Below, piece after piece: positions 32,836-43,704 of a stretch of 64,000 nucleotides of DNA. Made by a program: the position numbers and the translations under genes. This stretch comes from Henningerozyma blattae CBS 6284 (taxonomy: Eukaryota > Ascomycota > Saccharomycetes > Saccharomycetales > Saccharomycetaceae): contig NC_020192.1 of assembly GCF_000315915.1 (NCBI RefSeq), forward strand, positions 682,001 to 746,000. Direction: 5' to 3'. The stretch's first letter is position 1. Each line of letters opens with the position of its first letter. The notes below the pieces were generated by a model that was not told the DNA's origin, did not search any database, and saw nothing but the letters and a program-made list of their open reading frames with translations.

Positions 32836-33181
32836 TGTCGGAGCTGTGGCATTATGTGTTATAAGTCGTAGGTTTGTGTTAACAGCTAATGAAGTATGAA
32901 TTTAGTCGTAATTGTGGCTTTATACAACAACTAATAACAGCTTAATATAATAAATAATCCAACATGCATTAAGCATACGTGGCATCACTACTAAAAATAC
33001 CCAAGCAGTGATATTAAGAAGGTATTAGGATGTGATAGGTTCTATTTTAATATCAGACCATCAATTCGTTGATGGTGGATCTGTCCATTTTTTATAATAA
33101 TATAATAATTATTCAAACAGATTACTTAACTAAGAATTAAACTATGAGCAACAATATTTTGAACAGTTCGACCGCTGGCCA
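32836..33181 (+). mobile_element. Solo LTR, family C, with 5-bp TATAT flanks
   Basis: 346 bp beginning TGTCGGAGCTGTGGC and ending GGCCA, flanked on both sides by TATAT (32831-32835 and 33182-33186). This fits a 5-bp target-site duplication, although the motif is common in AT-rich DNA. Its reverse complement recurs at 61938-62315 and, with an insertion, at 62463-62864. Shared blocks include TGTGGCATTATGTG, AACAACTAATAACAGCTTAA, AAGCATACGTGGC and GAACAGTTCGACCGCTG. Internal sequence of the parent element is not in the window, so which Ty superfamily it belongs to is open. Strand is arbitrary. Confidence 0.8.
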
Positions 33182-33186
33182 TATAT

Positions 33187-33551
33187 AACCATCAGATGTG
33201 TGCTTTAAAATAACTTATCTGTATTTAAATATTTTAGTTGTTTTTTGAATTTTTCATAAATATGTAATATTATCTTTTAGTGGAAGACCAAAACAATAAA
33301 TCTTATAAAAAATATAAATATAACGTACAACATGATGTTTTTACAAGGACTGCAACTCTTACAAAGGCTCTCTCTTGATAAACTAATATATAAAATTTAT
33401 TTCATATTTTGACATTTGATAACATTAAGATTTCTAATGATAAAATATCATATGAAAAAGTATTTTCAAATATTAAGTTAAAACAAGTACAGCGAACAAA
33501 TACATTTTATAAAATTATATTGAGTTGTTTCGGGTATACATGTATTTCCCA
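33187..33551. other. Spacer between solo LTR and SET gene 3' end
   Basis: 365 bp of AT-rich DNA with nothing recognisable. Confidence 0.5.
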
Positions 33552-35807
33552 TTATTTAGATATTCTATTTTGGCTTAAATTTTTTTGGACATGTTTGGTT
33601 TTTTTATGTTGTTGTAATTGGAGTCTTTCATTCAGAACCTCCTTAAAAGTTGACTTTGATTTTAAGTGTAAGCCATTTGAATAAGATTTAACTGTTAGTA
33701 ACATACAGTTTGGATCATTCTTTTGACATGCACATTCATAACTTGACAGAATTGCATCGATTGATAAAATTAAATTAAATTTTTCAATCTGTGATAATGA
33801 TTCGAACGTACAGGTTTTATTGATGAGTTTCCAAATTGGATGTCTTAAATCCCATTGCCAGCCAATCGTAATCTCTTCGTCAATATCAATTGGACGTAAC
33901 GATTTTAGAACAAATTTAACTTCTTCATCAACTGATTTTGAAGTTTGACTGCTAATACTACCATTGGCTTGGATATTTGATAATCTAATAGTGGACATTG
34001 TTACATTTGGGTTACAACTCCTTCTGATAAACTTCGTTAGATTGTTATTTGTTTTACAATTTATAAACAAGGGCCAATGGTCATGGAAAATATATTTAGG
34101 TTTTGGAACAGCCCACATTCTATAATAATTCTTGGGATTAGAAATATAGTTCTTTTGAAAATCAATTTCACCAAAAATTTCTTGTAGAAATTCTCCTTCG
34201 CCACAAGGACTTTTTAAAAATACGCCCAATTTAGAACTGGCAACGATATTAGTATTGTTATAAGAATTCGTTGTTAAATCATCATCATCACTGTTATTAG
34301 CGCTTCTGTTAGTATTTAAAATCGGGGAAGAAAATATAGAGCTTGTTGATAAAGGCCTTCTTTCCATTGGTATTGGGGTAAAAATGTTAGATGGGTATGA
34401 AATGACCCAATCGTCGTTTTTATGATGTAATATAAAATTTTGAACATATTTGTCTTTGAATATTTGTCTTCTTGGTGTATTAATATTATAATTATGATTA
34501 GTAGCTTCTGTAGAGTCTATAGTATTAAGAATGTTATTTATATTATGATGCATATTAAAATTGCTGGTATTGTTGTTGTTATTCGGATGAGTATCAAGAT
34601 TAACCGAGGAAATAGATGTGAGATTTTTATTAATAAAATTAATTGTATCATTGTGATAAGAGTTCGAATGCTTTTGATCGACATTATTCAAAGACAACAA
34701 ACTAGATGACCCCAAGGAAGATGGTAAACTGGACTTTATCCCATCACTATTATTTTCAGAGACGTAATTATTGTGTTGGGATGATCCAATTGAAGTAACC
34801 GAAACATTGCTTGTTCTCTTTTGGTTATTATTGATAGTTGGATTATTTACATTTGGGGAAGGGTAAGAAGCTAATTGTTTAATTCTATCAATTTGTTTTT
34901 CCTTAACTAATTTTGTATTTAATCTTCTTGGCTTACAAATATTACAATAATGTACTGTTTCAATTATTTTTGAAGATTTATTGTCACACTTACCTGAGTT
35001 ATCATTCAAAATGCCTGTACTAGAAATTTGGTTTATATGACCAATAATGTAACAATTTTTATGTTGGAATCTATTACAATGCTGACATTTAATAAGATCT
35101 CCATCATCAATATCTAGTTCACAGATACAAGTTATAACAAAATCGTCCTCATCAACAAGATAAGAATCTGGTACTGACCACATGAACATTTCGCTATCGT
35201 TCCTATTAGTCAAATTAGTGGGACTGCTATGAGGTGAGTTTTTTATTTCTAAAATGTTAGTAGGGGATAACGAGTTGGAAGCAGTATGAGCAGAACTGGT
35301 GTTGTTATCATTATTTTTATTTATTATATCTGAAAAAGAGCATGAAGTATTATTTGTGGGTGTTATCGATATATTATTACTCGTACTTTCATTGATTTTC
35401 ATTCCATTATCTACCATATTTGAAATTTTTAATTTTGATAGAGATTGCGTCTTTCTTTTTGACTTTACTGGCAATGGAATTATAGCAGCAGCAGCCAAAG
35501 CATCAGCAGCCAATTGTCTTTTATTTTCTATCATCAAATTTTTATTTTCACTTGCAATTAAATTATCCTTAGCTGCTATTGGAACAATTGGATTATTAAC
35601 ATTAGCAATCGTTGGTGCTATTGGATGATTAATAACGCTATTTATTGGAATTGAACCATTTCTCTTTTCCTTAGTAATGTTTAATTTATAATTTTTGTCA
35701 GTATTGGATTTATCAGTTTTACCTTTATCATTTTTATGTGATAGTGATAATAATAAAGATGCATTTTGTAATAAAGAATATTGATTTTCTGAATTGTAAG
35801 ATGACAT
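33552..35807 (-). CDS. PHD-SET chromatin protein of the Set3/Set4 family
   Basis: 751 residues. Seen: a disordered N-terminus, then a PHD finger at about 227-297 (CICELDIDDGDLIKCQHCNRFQHKNC, then after an insertion YCNIC), the C4HC3 pattern that in Set3 reads methylated H3K4. An Asn/Ser-rich linker follows, and then a SET domain at about 525-655 (LGVFLKSPCGEGEF ... FIRRSCNPNV ... DEEITIGWQWD). The usual catalytic NHSCxPN is RRSCNPN, and the GEEI/LTYDY motif is EEITIGWQW. It is therefore probably not an active methyltransferase, as for Set3 and Set4. Set3 nucleates the Hos2/Hst1 deacetylase complex. Set3 (YKR029C) and Set4 (YJL105W) are duplicates in S. cerevisiae; here the gene sits next to IME2 like SET4, but its length equals Set3, so I leave the symbol open. 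Confidence 0.92.
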   Translation of the reverse strand: MSSYNSENQYSLLQNASLLLSLSHKNDKGKTDKSNTDKNYKLNITKEKRNGSIPINSVINHPIAPTIANVNNPIVPIAAKDNLIASENKNLMIENKRQLAADALAAAAIIPLPVKSKRKTQSLSKLKISNMVDNGMKINESTSNNISITPTNNTSCSFSDIINKNNDNNTSSAHTASNSLSPTNILEIKNSPHSSPTNLTNRNDSEMFMWSVPDSYLVDEDDFVITCICELDIDDGDLIKCQHCNRFQHKNCYIIGHINQISSTGILNDNSGKCDNKSSKIIETVHYCNICKPRRLNTKLVKEKQIDRIKQLASYPSPNVNNPTINNNQKRTSNVSVTSIGSSQHNNYVSENNSDGIKSSLPSSLGSSSLLSLNNVDQKHSNSYHNDTINFINKNLTSISSVNLDTHPNNNNNTSNFNMHHNINNILNTIDSTEATNHNYNINTPRRQIFKDKYVQNFILHHKNDDWVISYPSNIFTPIPMERRPLSTSSIFSSPILNTNRSANNSDDDDLTTNSYNNTNIVASSKLGVFLKSPCGEGEFLQEIFGEIDFQKNYISNPKNYYRMWAVPKPKYIFHDHWPLFINCKTNNNLTKFIRRSCNPNVTMSTIRLSNIQANGSISSQTSKSVDEEVKFVLKSLRPIDIDEEITIGWQWDLRHPIWKLINKTCTFESLSQIEKFNLILSIDAILSSYECACQKNDPNCMLLTVKSYSNGLHLKSKSTFKEVLNERLQLQQHKKTKHVQKNLSQNRISK

Positions 35808-38800
35808 ATCTAAGGTAATTAAAGAAAAACAAATGAAAAAAAAAAGTTCAAATTAGGATACAAAGAAACAGGAGTTGAAGAAGCTGTGAAAATAAAATAT
35901 TATTAATGCAGGTTAAAAAGGGAATAGAAAAACAACAATGAATTATGGTAAAAATTAAGAAAGTAAAATAACAATAAAATTAAATTAAGGAAACAAAAAA
36001 TTGAAGTGGGGAGTAAAACAGCGATTAAAAATTTAGAAAAAAAAATTGGATAAATTATATTCGTACTATGTACTGAGATAATAAATTTTAATGGATAGAT
36101 CAATAGAAATCAGCCTTTGATTCCTTAACTATGTCTTAATATATCTCAAGTTGAAAATGAACAAAAATAAAAAAGCGTTAACGACAGGAAGAGTAGGACA
36201 CTCGGTAAGACACAAAACAACTTTTTTATTAGCTTAAAAATTTTTAACAACTAATAAAGGAATTTTATGTTATTTAAATAACTTATATTGTAGAGCTTTA
36301 AAAATAGGGCAAATTTATCTTAGGAGAATTGTACTCACACATAAAAAAAAATAAAATCGTTAACGGTAATAATATTATAACAAACAAGGTGAAAGAGAGA
36401 GACTATGTACCTTCAACACAGGCCAGATCGTTTGAGTTTAAATTTATCACTTTATGAGAAACTAGTATATCGGACTCAAGCAAAAATACGAGTTTGGCAT
36501 ACGATTTATTTTAGTTTTTAGTTTTTATTTGCTTATTTGATTTTAATTCAGGGTAAAATCAAAAATAAACTTATAATGTGAGTATAAATCATGTAGCCAT
36601 TCAATACGAGCCAGAACAAAACAAAGACATAAGATAATGAAAACTTAATTGCTATGCCCTAGTATTTGGATAAACATACAGAAAAAATAGCCATCGGTTT
36701 TTACGTAGAATACGAGCATCCTGAACAGGCTTGCACTTTGGCGTATATGGGATAGTTGAAAATCGCCTTACCTCTTTCTCAACACAGTAAAGTCACACTA
36801 GATCGATAATTCGATCTTCACATAAACGAATGAGACAATATTCGCAAAAAACAAACAAATGTAACTCAACATAACCAATTAAGTTTGACCTAGAAACTTT
36901 TTCCTATTGGACGACCTAACAAATCAATGGGGCTTACTAATTGGACGTACAAGCCAAGCTCCATAAGATCTAAAGTTCCAAAGTTCGTATGCTTCAAAAG
37001 GAGACTTAATTGATATTTGGCTATTGTATTTCCTACTTCTAATCCACAGTGTTTCTTGTTCTATTTTTCAGTCTATTTCCTGGCCTATTTCTTGGTCTAA
37101 TTCTTGAAGCTCATCTCGTATAATTGTCTGCTATTAACTCGTTCCTGTTTTCTGTGGGTGACCTTAAACGGTGAAATTTCAATGCGGAACGAAGTTGATT
37201 AGAAAAATGGTAAATATTTTTTTAATATGCGCGTTGAACGAGGAAAGTGGCCACCTTCCTATTATGGAATTAATATCCGCAAGTAGAGATAGCACATTCT
37301 CTAAACGCTGTAAGCAGAAAGACGCTGGGAGTATGTTTATTGATAGAAAACAAGGTGCTAAGTTAAAGATAAATGGTTGTTTAATATTAGTGTAAGGAGA
37401 ATAATAACAACTAGCCATATGGACGACAGAGAATGTGTGGAGACCATTTACTGGACAGATATGAATGCACGTTTAGGGACCCTTTAGTAGAAGTTTCAAC
37501 CCTAATAAATAAAAACGGCAAAAACCCATTAAGATATCAACCTAGGTTATCAATTGTTGGATAAACTTGAGAGAAAATGCGCAACCAAAGAGAATGGATT
37601 GTAGCGGCTCCTACAGCAAAGCCTGAGATCTGACAAAATATTTGGAGTAGATCCGGTGCGATGCAATGCCAATAAAAATACAGTAAAATAGTGAACATTG
37701 CCTCATTTTTACCTCTTATAGGTAGAACAGCAAAGAAAAGAGTCTAAGATCTTAAAAAAAAAGGGCGATGAGGTGGCAGAGACTTAGTTTTTTTTACTGA
37801 TCTCGTTAATAGTTCTGCAAGTTCAAAATTGTAGGGTGGTTCATCAAATGCTAAAATTATTTTATTATGCTAAATGAATAACAATAGTTAAGTGTAACAA
37901 AGCGGTGCACACTAGCCTTAACATGGAAAGTTCAATAGCCTCAGTATTAATTTCCAAACAAAAAGCAATGATATCCATATGAGTAGGCCATTATACGGCG
38001 GTTATTCAGATCTCACTAAATAAAAGCAACAGTTAGGCATAGCAAAATCTAACCACTTATGCAACAGATTCTTGTGAAAAAGTAGATATTCGATTACTCG
38101 TTTAAAGTATCCTGGGCCAAGCGTTCTTTTTGACAATTAGGTTTTTTTTTAGAAGTAAATGAAAACCTTAGGTAGATAATAATACAAGCCAAACCACGAA
38201 ACATTAATGCATGCCATACAAGTTTCCTACAAATGTGTTGCAATTACTATTTAGTATTCAATGAAATTCAAAACTGTTTCTAGCTATGTTGCTACTTTAA
38301 GTTCCATCGCTATTCAGTTCCTTTAGTTTCGCCTCTTCTGTAGTTTGTAAGTTACTAAATTTTATTTTTAACTTTCCTATTAACTGATTTGTAATTGATT
38401 TTATTAATGGCTTTCCTGAAACAATTCTATTATTGTTCTGAAATTTGGTTCCGGTATTTCCCTTTCTCAGAAAATACCATATCAGGAAATACCACTACTA
38501 GTTACAGAATAATAATACTTATAATTTAAGAATTAATTACGAAATTAATCGAATATTGTCAAGACTCTCTTTGATAAATCAATGTATTGTTCGTGTCGTA
38601 AAAGTGTTCATTACTTGGATAACTCTCGGTTGTATGCCGCATGAATCGGTTATGTTAATTCCGATAGCATTACTTTCCATAAATATAATATCCTTTAGGA
38701 TGCTTATGTCAGTGAGTAGTACGCCTCAACATGATTCCCCATTAGTCATTTTAAATTATTCTAAGAAGGACATGTATTATTAATGTTTGAAACAAACGGA

Positions 38801-39122
38801 TAAGCAGGCAAATTCAAAAAAAGAATAATCTCTTGTTCGTTTAGCAAAGATACAAATCTTCGTATAAATATTTAGTATTTTCAGTTAATACTTCAAATGA
38901 TTCATCCCAAAATAAAGACAGTTTCTGTTCTGAATAATTATTAAAAACAATGATTATTATAAGTTATTATATTTTCTACAAAGTTGAGCTATATATAGCT
39001 AGTAATACCTGCTATCTTCCCACTCTTAATTCTATCCAAATTATAATTATAAACTTGAAACATTCACCTAATTGGAATGGTTTTTTTATTTTTTTTTGTA
39101 GTATATTATCTTTCCTCTAGTA
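35808..39122. other. 3.3 kb gene-poor spacer upstream of the SET gene
   Basis: No gene is supported. Open frames of 60-79 codons (for example 37171-37395 plus, overlapping 37179-37418 minus; 38556-38783 plus) lack any domain or codon signal. A perfect PAC core GCGATGAG is at 37765-37772 with no ribosome-biogenesis gene beside it. S. cerevisiae neighbours such as PAM16 (YJL104W) are absent. Confidence 0.5.
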
Positions 39123-41906
39123 TTATATATTTTCTTGTCTTGCCATTAATACTGGAGTTTGATATGACGATTTATTTAAGATAGGATTTCTGGTTTCTTC
39201 AAATTTGATATCCTTCATAAATTCATTCCCCCTTGGTATACAATTGCTATTAATTGAGTTGGTTTCTTTTCTCATATTGAAGGACTTAATAATACTCTCA
39301 TCAATATCATCATAATTTTCATCATTAGTTTCATTACTGATCAAGTGATTGACGAATTCATTTTTTGATACATGAATGTAATTACTTTTATTACTTTCGA
39401 AATTATTATGATTCTGAATATGACGAAGATGACTATTACTTGTTGCATCAACTAGTTTAGAAATGTTCATTAATGTATTTTGTTCTTCTTCATCAATATC
39501 CAAAAAATCAATATCTTCTTCAATTTCGAATTCTTCCATATTTTCCATATTTTCAATTTTCCTATTTGACGTATAAAATTCTTGAGTATTAGTTATACCA
39601 TTTGTACGACTTCCAACCATTCTAATATTTTCTTCTTCCTCAACTTCCCTAATTAGATTCTTATAATTATCATATTCAGTAAATTTTCCATATGCATACT
39701 CATATTCGTCTGTATTACCATTTTCATTTGCATGTCTTCTTTGAAGTTCAGTTTCTATATCATTTATTTCATCTTCATCATAATCTTCATATTCTGGATG
39801 ATTGCCACTACTATCAAAATAATATTTATGTCTATTCTCATCAATCTTTGTATTTTTATTCTTTAAACTTGAAATAGCTTTACATTGTTGCAAACTTTCT
39901 TCAACATCTCTTGCTATACGATCATCATAATCAACATCATCATAATCGTCCTCTTCATCATCAGCATTATCTTCATCAGGATCAACATCATCATCTTCAG
40001 CATCATCATCTTCATCATCCTCTTCATCATCATTGTCATTATCATCTTCTTCCTCTTCATCATCATCGTCATCATCATCATCATCATCTGCTATTTCTTC
40101 TGTTTGCTCCCCTTCTTCTTGATCAATATAATTATGATGACGAATTTCCCTCTTTTTAAAGTTTATATCAATGGTTGCATTATTATTATTTTGATTAATT
40201 AAAGTAGGATCAAAATAATCTTCATTCAAAAATTCTTTTAATGATAGTTTACGATGATCGTCTTCAATATGATTTAAAAATGTATTCGTCGGCATATTCC
40301 CATTATTTTTATTAATATAAGTATTCATGGTATCAATATTGTTTGGAATATTTAAATTTGGAATAGGTATTGGATTTGTATAATTATTATTATTATTATT
40401 AGTATTATTAGTATTATTAGTATTATTAGTATTATTGTTAATACTTCCTTGATGTTGCATATGTAATTTATTATTATTTTGAATGTGATGACTATCATGC
40501 TGAATATTTAATTCTTCGTTAAATATTAAATTTTGTTTAGTAATTGAATTTTCTGATTGAATTCCAGAAAATATTAGAGCTTGTTCTGTATTTGTTAAAT
40601 TGTTAGATTTTAAAAATTTTGGATCTACAATTGAATTTTCAAAAAATTTCATGGAACATAATTCATCAACTGTAGCTCTATCATTTGGATCCCATCTTAA
40701 ACATCTTTTGATTACATCTATCAAGTTTTTCAAAAATGGAGTCTTAATAATTGCATCAATAGAATGTCCTCTAACAAATGGAAATTTTAATTGTAAATCT
40801 TTTGCTAAATCCTGAGAAATTTCCCAAAATCCACCTGGAGGTGAATGATTGATTGTTTTTTCATTTGGACAAATCATTGTATGAGGTGTACCTAATATTT
40901 CTAAAATTTTCCAAATTTGATCAATTTCATTTGATCCTGGAAATAATGGTTTAAAAATAGTTGTCTCTATAGCCACACAACCAAATGCCCAAATATCAAT
41001 TGGTTTAGAATAATAGCCACTTCTCAATAAGATTTCAGGAGATCTATACCATCTAGTGGAAACATATGCAGTATATGGATTTTTGTTATTAATGTGCCTT
41101 GCTAAACCAAAATCGGCTAACTTTACCACATAATTATCCATTATATTATTTTTATTAATATAATCGATATTATAATATCTCTTAATGGGAGAAATCAAGA
41201 TATTTTCTGGTTTAATATCCCTATGGAAAAAATCTTGATTATGAATATGTCGTATACCTGATAATATTTGTGATAAGATGGATTTTAATGATGGTATACA
41301 AAATAATTTATGATTTCTATTATTAATCATTTGATATAAATTTTGTTCCATACATTCCATTACAATATGTAATTTATTATTTAATGAATCCACAAATACT
41401 TCAAAGATCTGAACCAAATGCTTATGTGAGGGAATCTTAAAGATAAATTTAATTTCACGAATTTTATTATATTCGCTTAAATTGTTTAAAGTCGTTAACA
41501 TTGTTTTAATGGCAACAATTCCCTTTGATTTATTAATATAATTTTCGTTTGACATACTATTTAAATCCATTAAAGTATTTCTTTTATTACCATAAAATTC
41601 ATTTAATTCGGCTGAATTTTCATGAATTTCATATTTGGCTTTAGCTAGTGTCACTGAACCAAAAGAACCTTTACCCAAATTCTGCTTGATTATATATCGA
41701 TTATTAATTGAGTATCTTGCAAGTTGAAAATTCTGTGTGTTATCTTTGTAAGCATTTATTGTATTAGAAACATGGTTAAATTCAAAATTAGTATGGCTAT
41801 CATTTGCTGCAATATTTGAATAATTTTGCAATTGTTGATAATGCTGAAACTGTTCAATCTTATTATTCAATGAAGGCCCTTGGATATTACTTTCATCCAT
41901 TACCAT
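39123..41906 (-). CDS. IME2: Meiosis-inducing protein kinase Ime2
   Basis: 927 residues; a CDK-like/RCK-family Ser/Thr kinase that drives meiotic S phase and NDT80 expression. Seen: Asn-rich N-terminus, glycine loop GKGSFGSV at 78-85, ATP-binding lysine in VAIK (134), HRDIKPEN with D230, DFG at 265-267 and activation motif TAY at 279-281 (NPYTAYVSTRWYRSPE). The catalytic domain ends about residue 420. A conserved NTEQALIF(A/S)GI block follows, as in S. cerevisiae Ime2 (645 aa). The C-terminal tail is much longer and carries poly-Asn and an extreme Asp/Glu tract (about residues 605-665). The family insert between the glycine loop and VAIK is present. The ATG at 41906 is first in frame; a second Met at residue 3 is equally possible. 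Adjacent to the SET gene as in YJL105W-YJL106W. Confidence 0.95.
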   Translation of the reverse strand: MVMDESNIQGPSLNNKIEQFQHYQQLQNYSNIAANDSHTNFEFNHVSNTINAYKDNTQNFQLARYSINNRYIIKQNLGKGSFGSVTLAKAKYEIHENSAELNEFYGNKRNTLMDLNSMSNENYINKSKGIVAIKTMLTTLNNLSEYNKIREIKFIFKIPSHKHLVQIFEVFVDSLNNKLHIVMECMEQNLYQMINNRNHKLFCIPSLKSILSQILSGIRHIHNQDFFHRDIKPENILISPIKRYYNIDYINKNNIMDNYVVKLADFGLARHINNKNPYTAYVSTRWYRSPEILLRSGYYSKPIDIWAFGCVAIETTIFKPLFPGSNEIDQIWKILEILGTPHTMICPNEKTINHSPPGGFWEISQDLAKDLQLKFPFVRGHSIDAIIKTPFLKNLIDVIKRCLRWDPNDRATVDELCSMKFFENSIVDPKFLKSNNLTNTEQALIFSGIQSENSITKQNLIFNEELNIQHDSHHIQNNNKLHMQHQGSINNNTNNTNNTNNTNNNNNNYTNPIPIPNLNIPNNIDTMNTYINKNNGNMPTNTFLNHIEDDHRKLSLKEFLNEDYFDPTLINQNNNNATIDINFKKREIRHHNYIDQEEGEQTEEIADDDDDDDDDDEEEEDDNDNDDEEDDEDDDAEDDDVDPDEDNADDEEDDYDDVDYDDRIARDVEESLQQCKAISSLKNKNTKIDENRHKYYFDSSGNHPEYEDYDEDEINDIETELQRRHANENGNTDEYEYAYGKFTEYDNYKNLIREVEEEENIRMVGSRTNGITNTQEFYTSNRKIENMENMEEFEIEEDIDFLDIDEEEQNTLMNISKLVDATSNSHLRHIQNHNNFESNKSNYIHVSKNEFVNHLISNETNDENYDDIDESIIKSFNMRKETNSINSNCIPRGNEFMKDIKFEETRNPILNKSSYQTPVLMARQENI

Positions 41907-42302
41907 TTTTCAATAATAAACGAAATTCAGTTCTTTTAGAATAGAAACCAACAAAACAAAACAAACAATTACAATTCTAAATCAATTAATTGATTTCAAC
42001 AAACAAAGCTCTAAATATTTTTAAACTAGAATATTACAACCAATAAAAAAAAGGACTTAGTTCCCCAATAAACACAAGAGAATGAGACATGCAATTCTTT
42101 TAGAAGCAAACCACACTAAATCGTTTATATTTATAATGAATTTTAAATAAATGGTGACCCCAAAATCAAAAAAAATAAATCAAAAGCAAAAACAAAACCC
42201 AAAAACCTGTACTATGAAATTGTAATTCTAAAGAATTAAATTTCCATATATTAATTGAATTCACAAAACTTGATTCTCCAAATCTTTATTTTTTTTAGAA
42301 AC

Positions 42303-42353
42303 CACAAAAAGGAAATGGAAAATCTTCACTGGAAAAGGCAAAATAGCCGCCCA
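42303..42353. promoter_or_regulatory. URS1-like and MSE-like elements of the IME2 promoter
   Basis: TAGCCGCCCA at 42344-42353 matches the URS1 consensus TAGCCGCCGA at 9 of 10 bases (Ume6 site). CACAAAA at 42303-42309 matches the core of the middle sporulation element CRCAAAW (Ndt80/Sum1). They sit about 400-450 bp upstream of the IME2 ATG, close to where the S. cerevisiae IME2 upstream activating region with URS1 lies. Function is inferred from motif and position. Confidence 0.6.
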
Positions 42354-42445
42354 TCAAAAACAGAGATATTTCCAAACACAATATTCCACTAAGGGAATAT
42401 ATTCCTATTCACCAAGTACAAATTTATTTAGCTTTAAACTTCTCT

Positions 42446-42486
42446 AAAATAAAAATAAAAATAAAAATAAAAATAAAAATAAAAAT
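42446..42486. repeat. (AAAAT)n pentanucleotide repeat
   Basis: About eight copies of AAAAT/ATAAA, 540 bp upstream of IME2. Simple sequence. Confidence 0.85.
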
Positions 42487-43261
42487 AGACTATCAACATA
42501 TGATAGTCTAAAGCTAGTATTTTTTTTTTTTTTTTAATTACTTCCTTGGACTGAGACTGTACATCCATATATATTCCTTGGGATTAAAAAAATAATATTG
42601 CATAGCAACTACAAAAGCTTCTGTAAAATTATATTCGATAATTCATGTTGCTTTCTATTTTCTTGGATTCTAGCCACAAATGAACTTAAAATTGGGGTAA
42701 AAGAAGGCAAGAATCGGTACATTGTAGTAGGCTAGTAATTTAAATATTTTATTGAAGTTCATATATCCATATCTACATCTATTTCTATATCTTATTCTAT
42801 TTACATATCATCAAATAAAAAATTAAAGGCTGGTATTTGCTGAATGGAATGGCCCTATTCCGGAGATTCCTTTTTTAAATATCCCCTGCAAAAAGGATTT
42901 TCCAAGAAATTAGTCCCTTTTTTGCTCTTAATTTCTTGGAAGATTTGACACTTCCCTTTGTAACTAGAAAATACCTTTCTTTAGAATCAGTAAAAATGCT
43001 TGGAATAGTTTAATGGCTGGTCGATCTTCTGACACACCAACACACCATTTTTTTTATCTCAACTCAGTAATTACTGATGATCCTAGAGACTATTAAGGGT
43101 CAGAATCTAACTAAAAATAAGTTGAATAATAATAATAGCTTGAGATACAGTTCAAGGGGCTAAGACTTGCAATATTCCGATAAATGCATATCATATATAG
43201 GGTTTTAAGGGTTATTTTAAAGAAAGTCACGTTTTTGTAAAATGATGGTGAGGGTTACAAG

Positions 43262-43322
43262 GAAAATTTTTCGCTGGAAATATTTTTTTAAAGAAAAAAA
43301 AAATTTCAAATTAAGCGATGAG
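43262..43322 (+). promoter_or_regulatory. PAC and RRPE elements upstream of UTP10
   Basis: GCGATGAG (PAC) is at 43315-43322 with the favoured following CT. RRPE-like A/T elements GAAAATTTTT at 43262-43271 and AAAAATTTCA just before PAC lie within 55 bp. This pair marks ribosome-biogenesis genes in yeasts (Tod6/Dot6 and Stb3 sites) and lies about 380-440 bp before the UTP10 start. Confidence 0.75.
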
Positions 43323-43704
43323 CTGCTAAAATTTGGAAAAAGAAAAATAAAAACTAGTAAGTAATACGCATTAGATTCATAAAAGATCTTCAGTTATAAA
43401 TTTTCAGTATATTTATAAAATTTTCGCATTTTTTTTTATTATATTTATTGATCCAAAAAAAAAAGATCAATACATTATCTAATATTTGCTTAGCTTTCTG
43501 TTGACGTGCAATACATTAGTTTTTGCCCATATAATTTTTTTGTTCTTATAAATTGTATAGTATTATTTTCAAGTTAGAAAAAGAATAACTTGGCTTTGGA
43601 CAATAAAATCTCACATATTGGGCCTAACAAAACGTATTTTTTATTTTTCTTTTGCCTTTTCTCTATTATATTGACACCTATAGGATATAAAGTAACAATC
43701 AGCC

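Larger units (their letters stand above)
41907..43704. other. IME2/UTP10 divergent promoter region
   Basis: 1.8 kb between two divergent genes. The meiotic elements lie near IME2 and the PAC/RRPE elements near UTP10 (both listed separately), with an AAAAT repeat between them. No other gene was seen. Confidence 0.6.

Noticed and set aside
39692..40202. Plus-strand His- or Ile-rich frames opposite IME2
   Set aside because: They are shadows of the Asp/Glu repeat (TCA/TCT on this strand) in the real IME2 gene.
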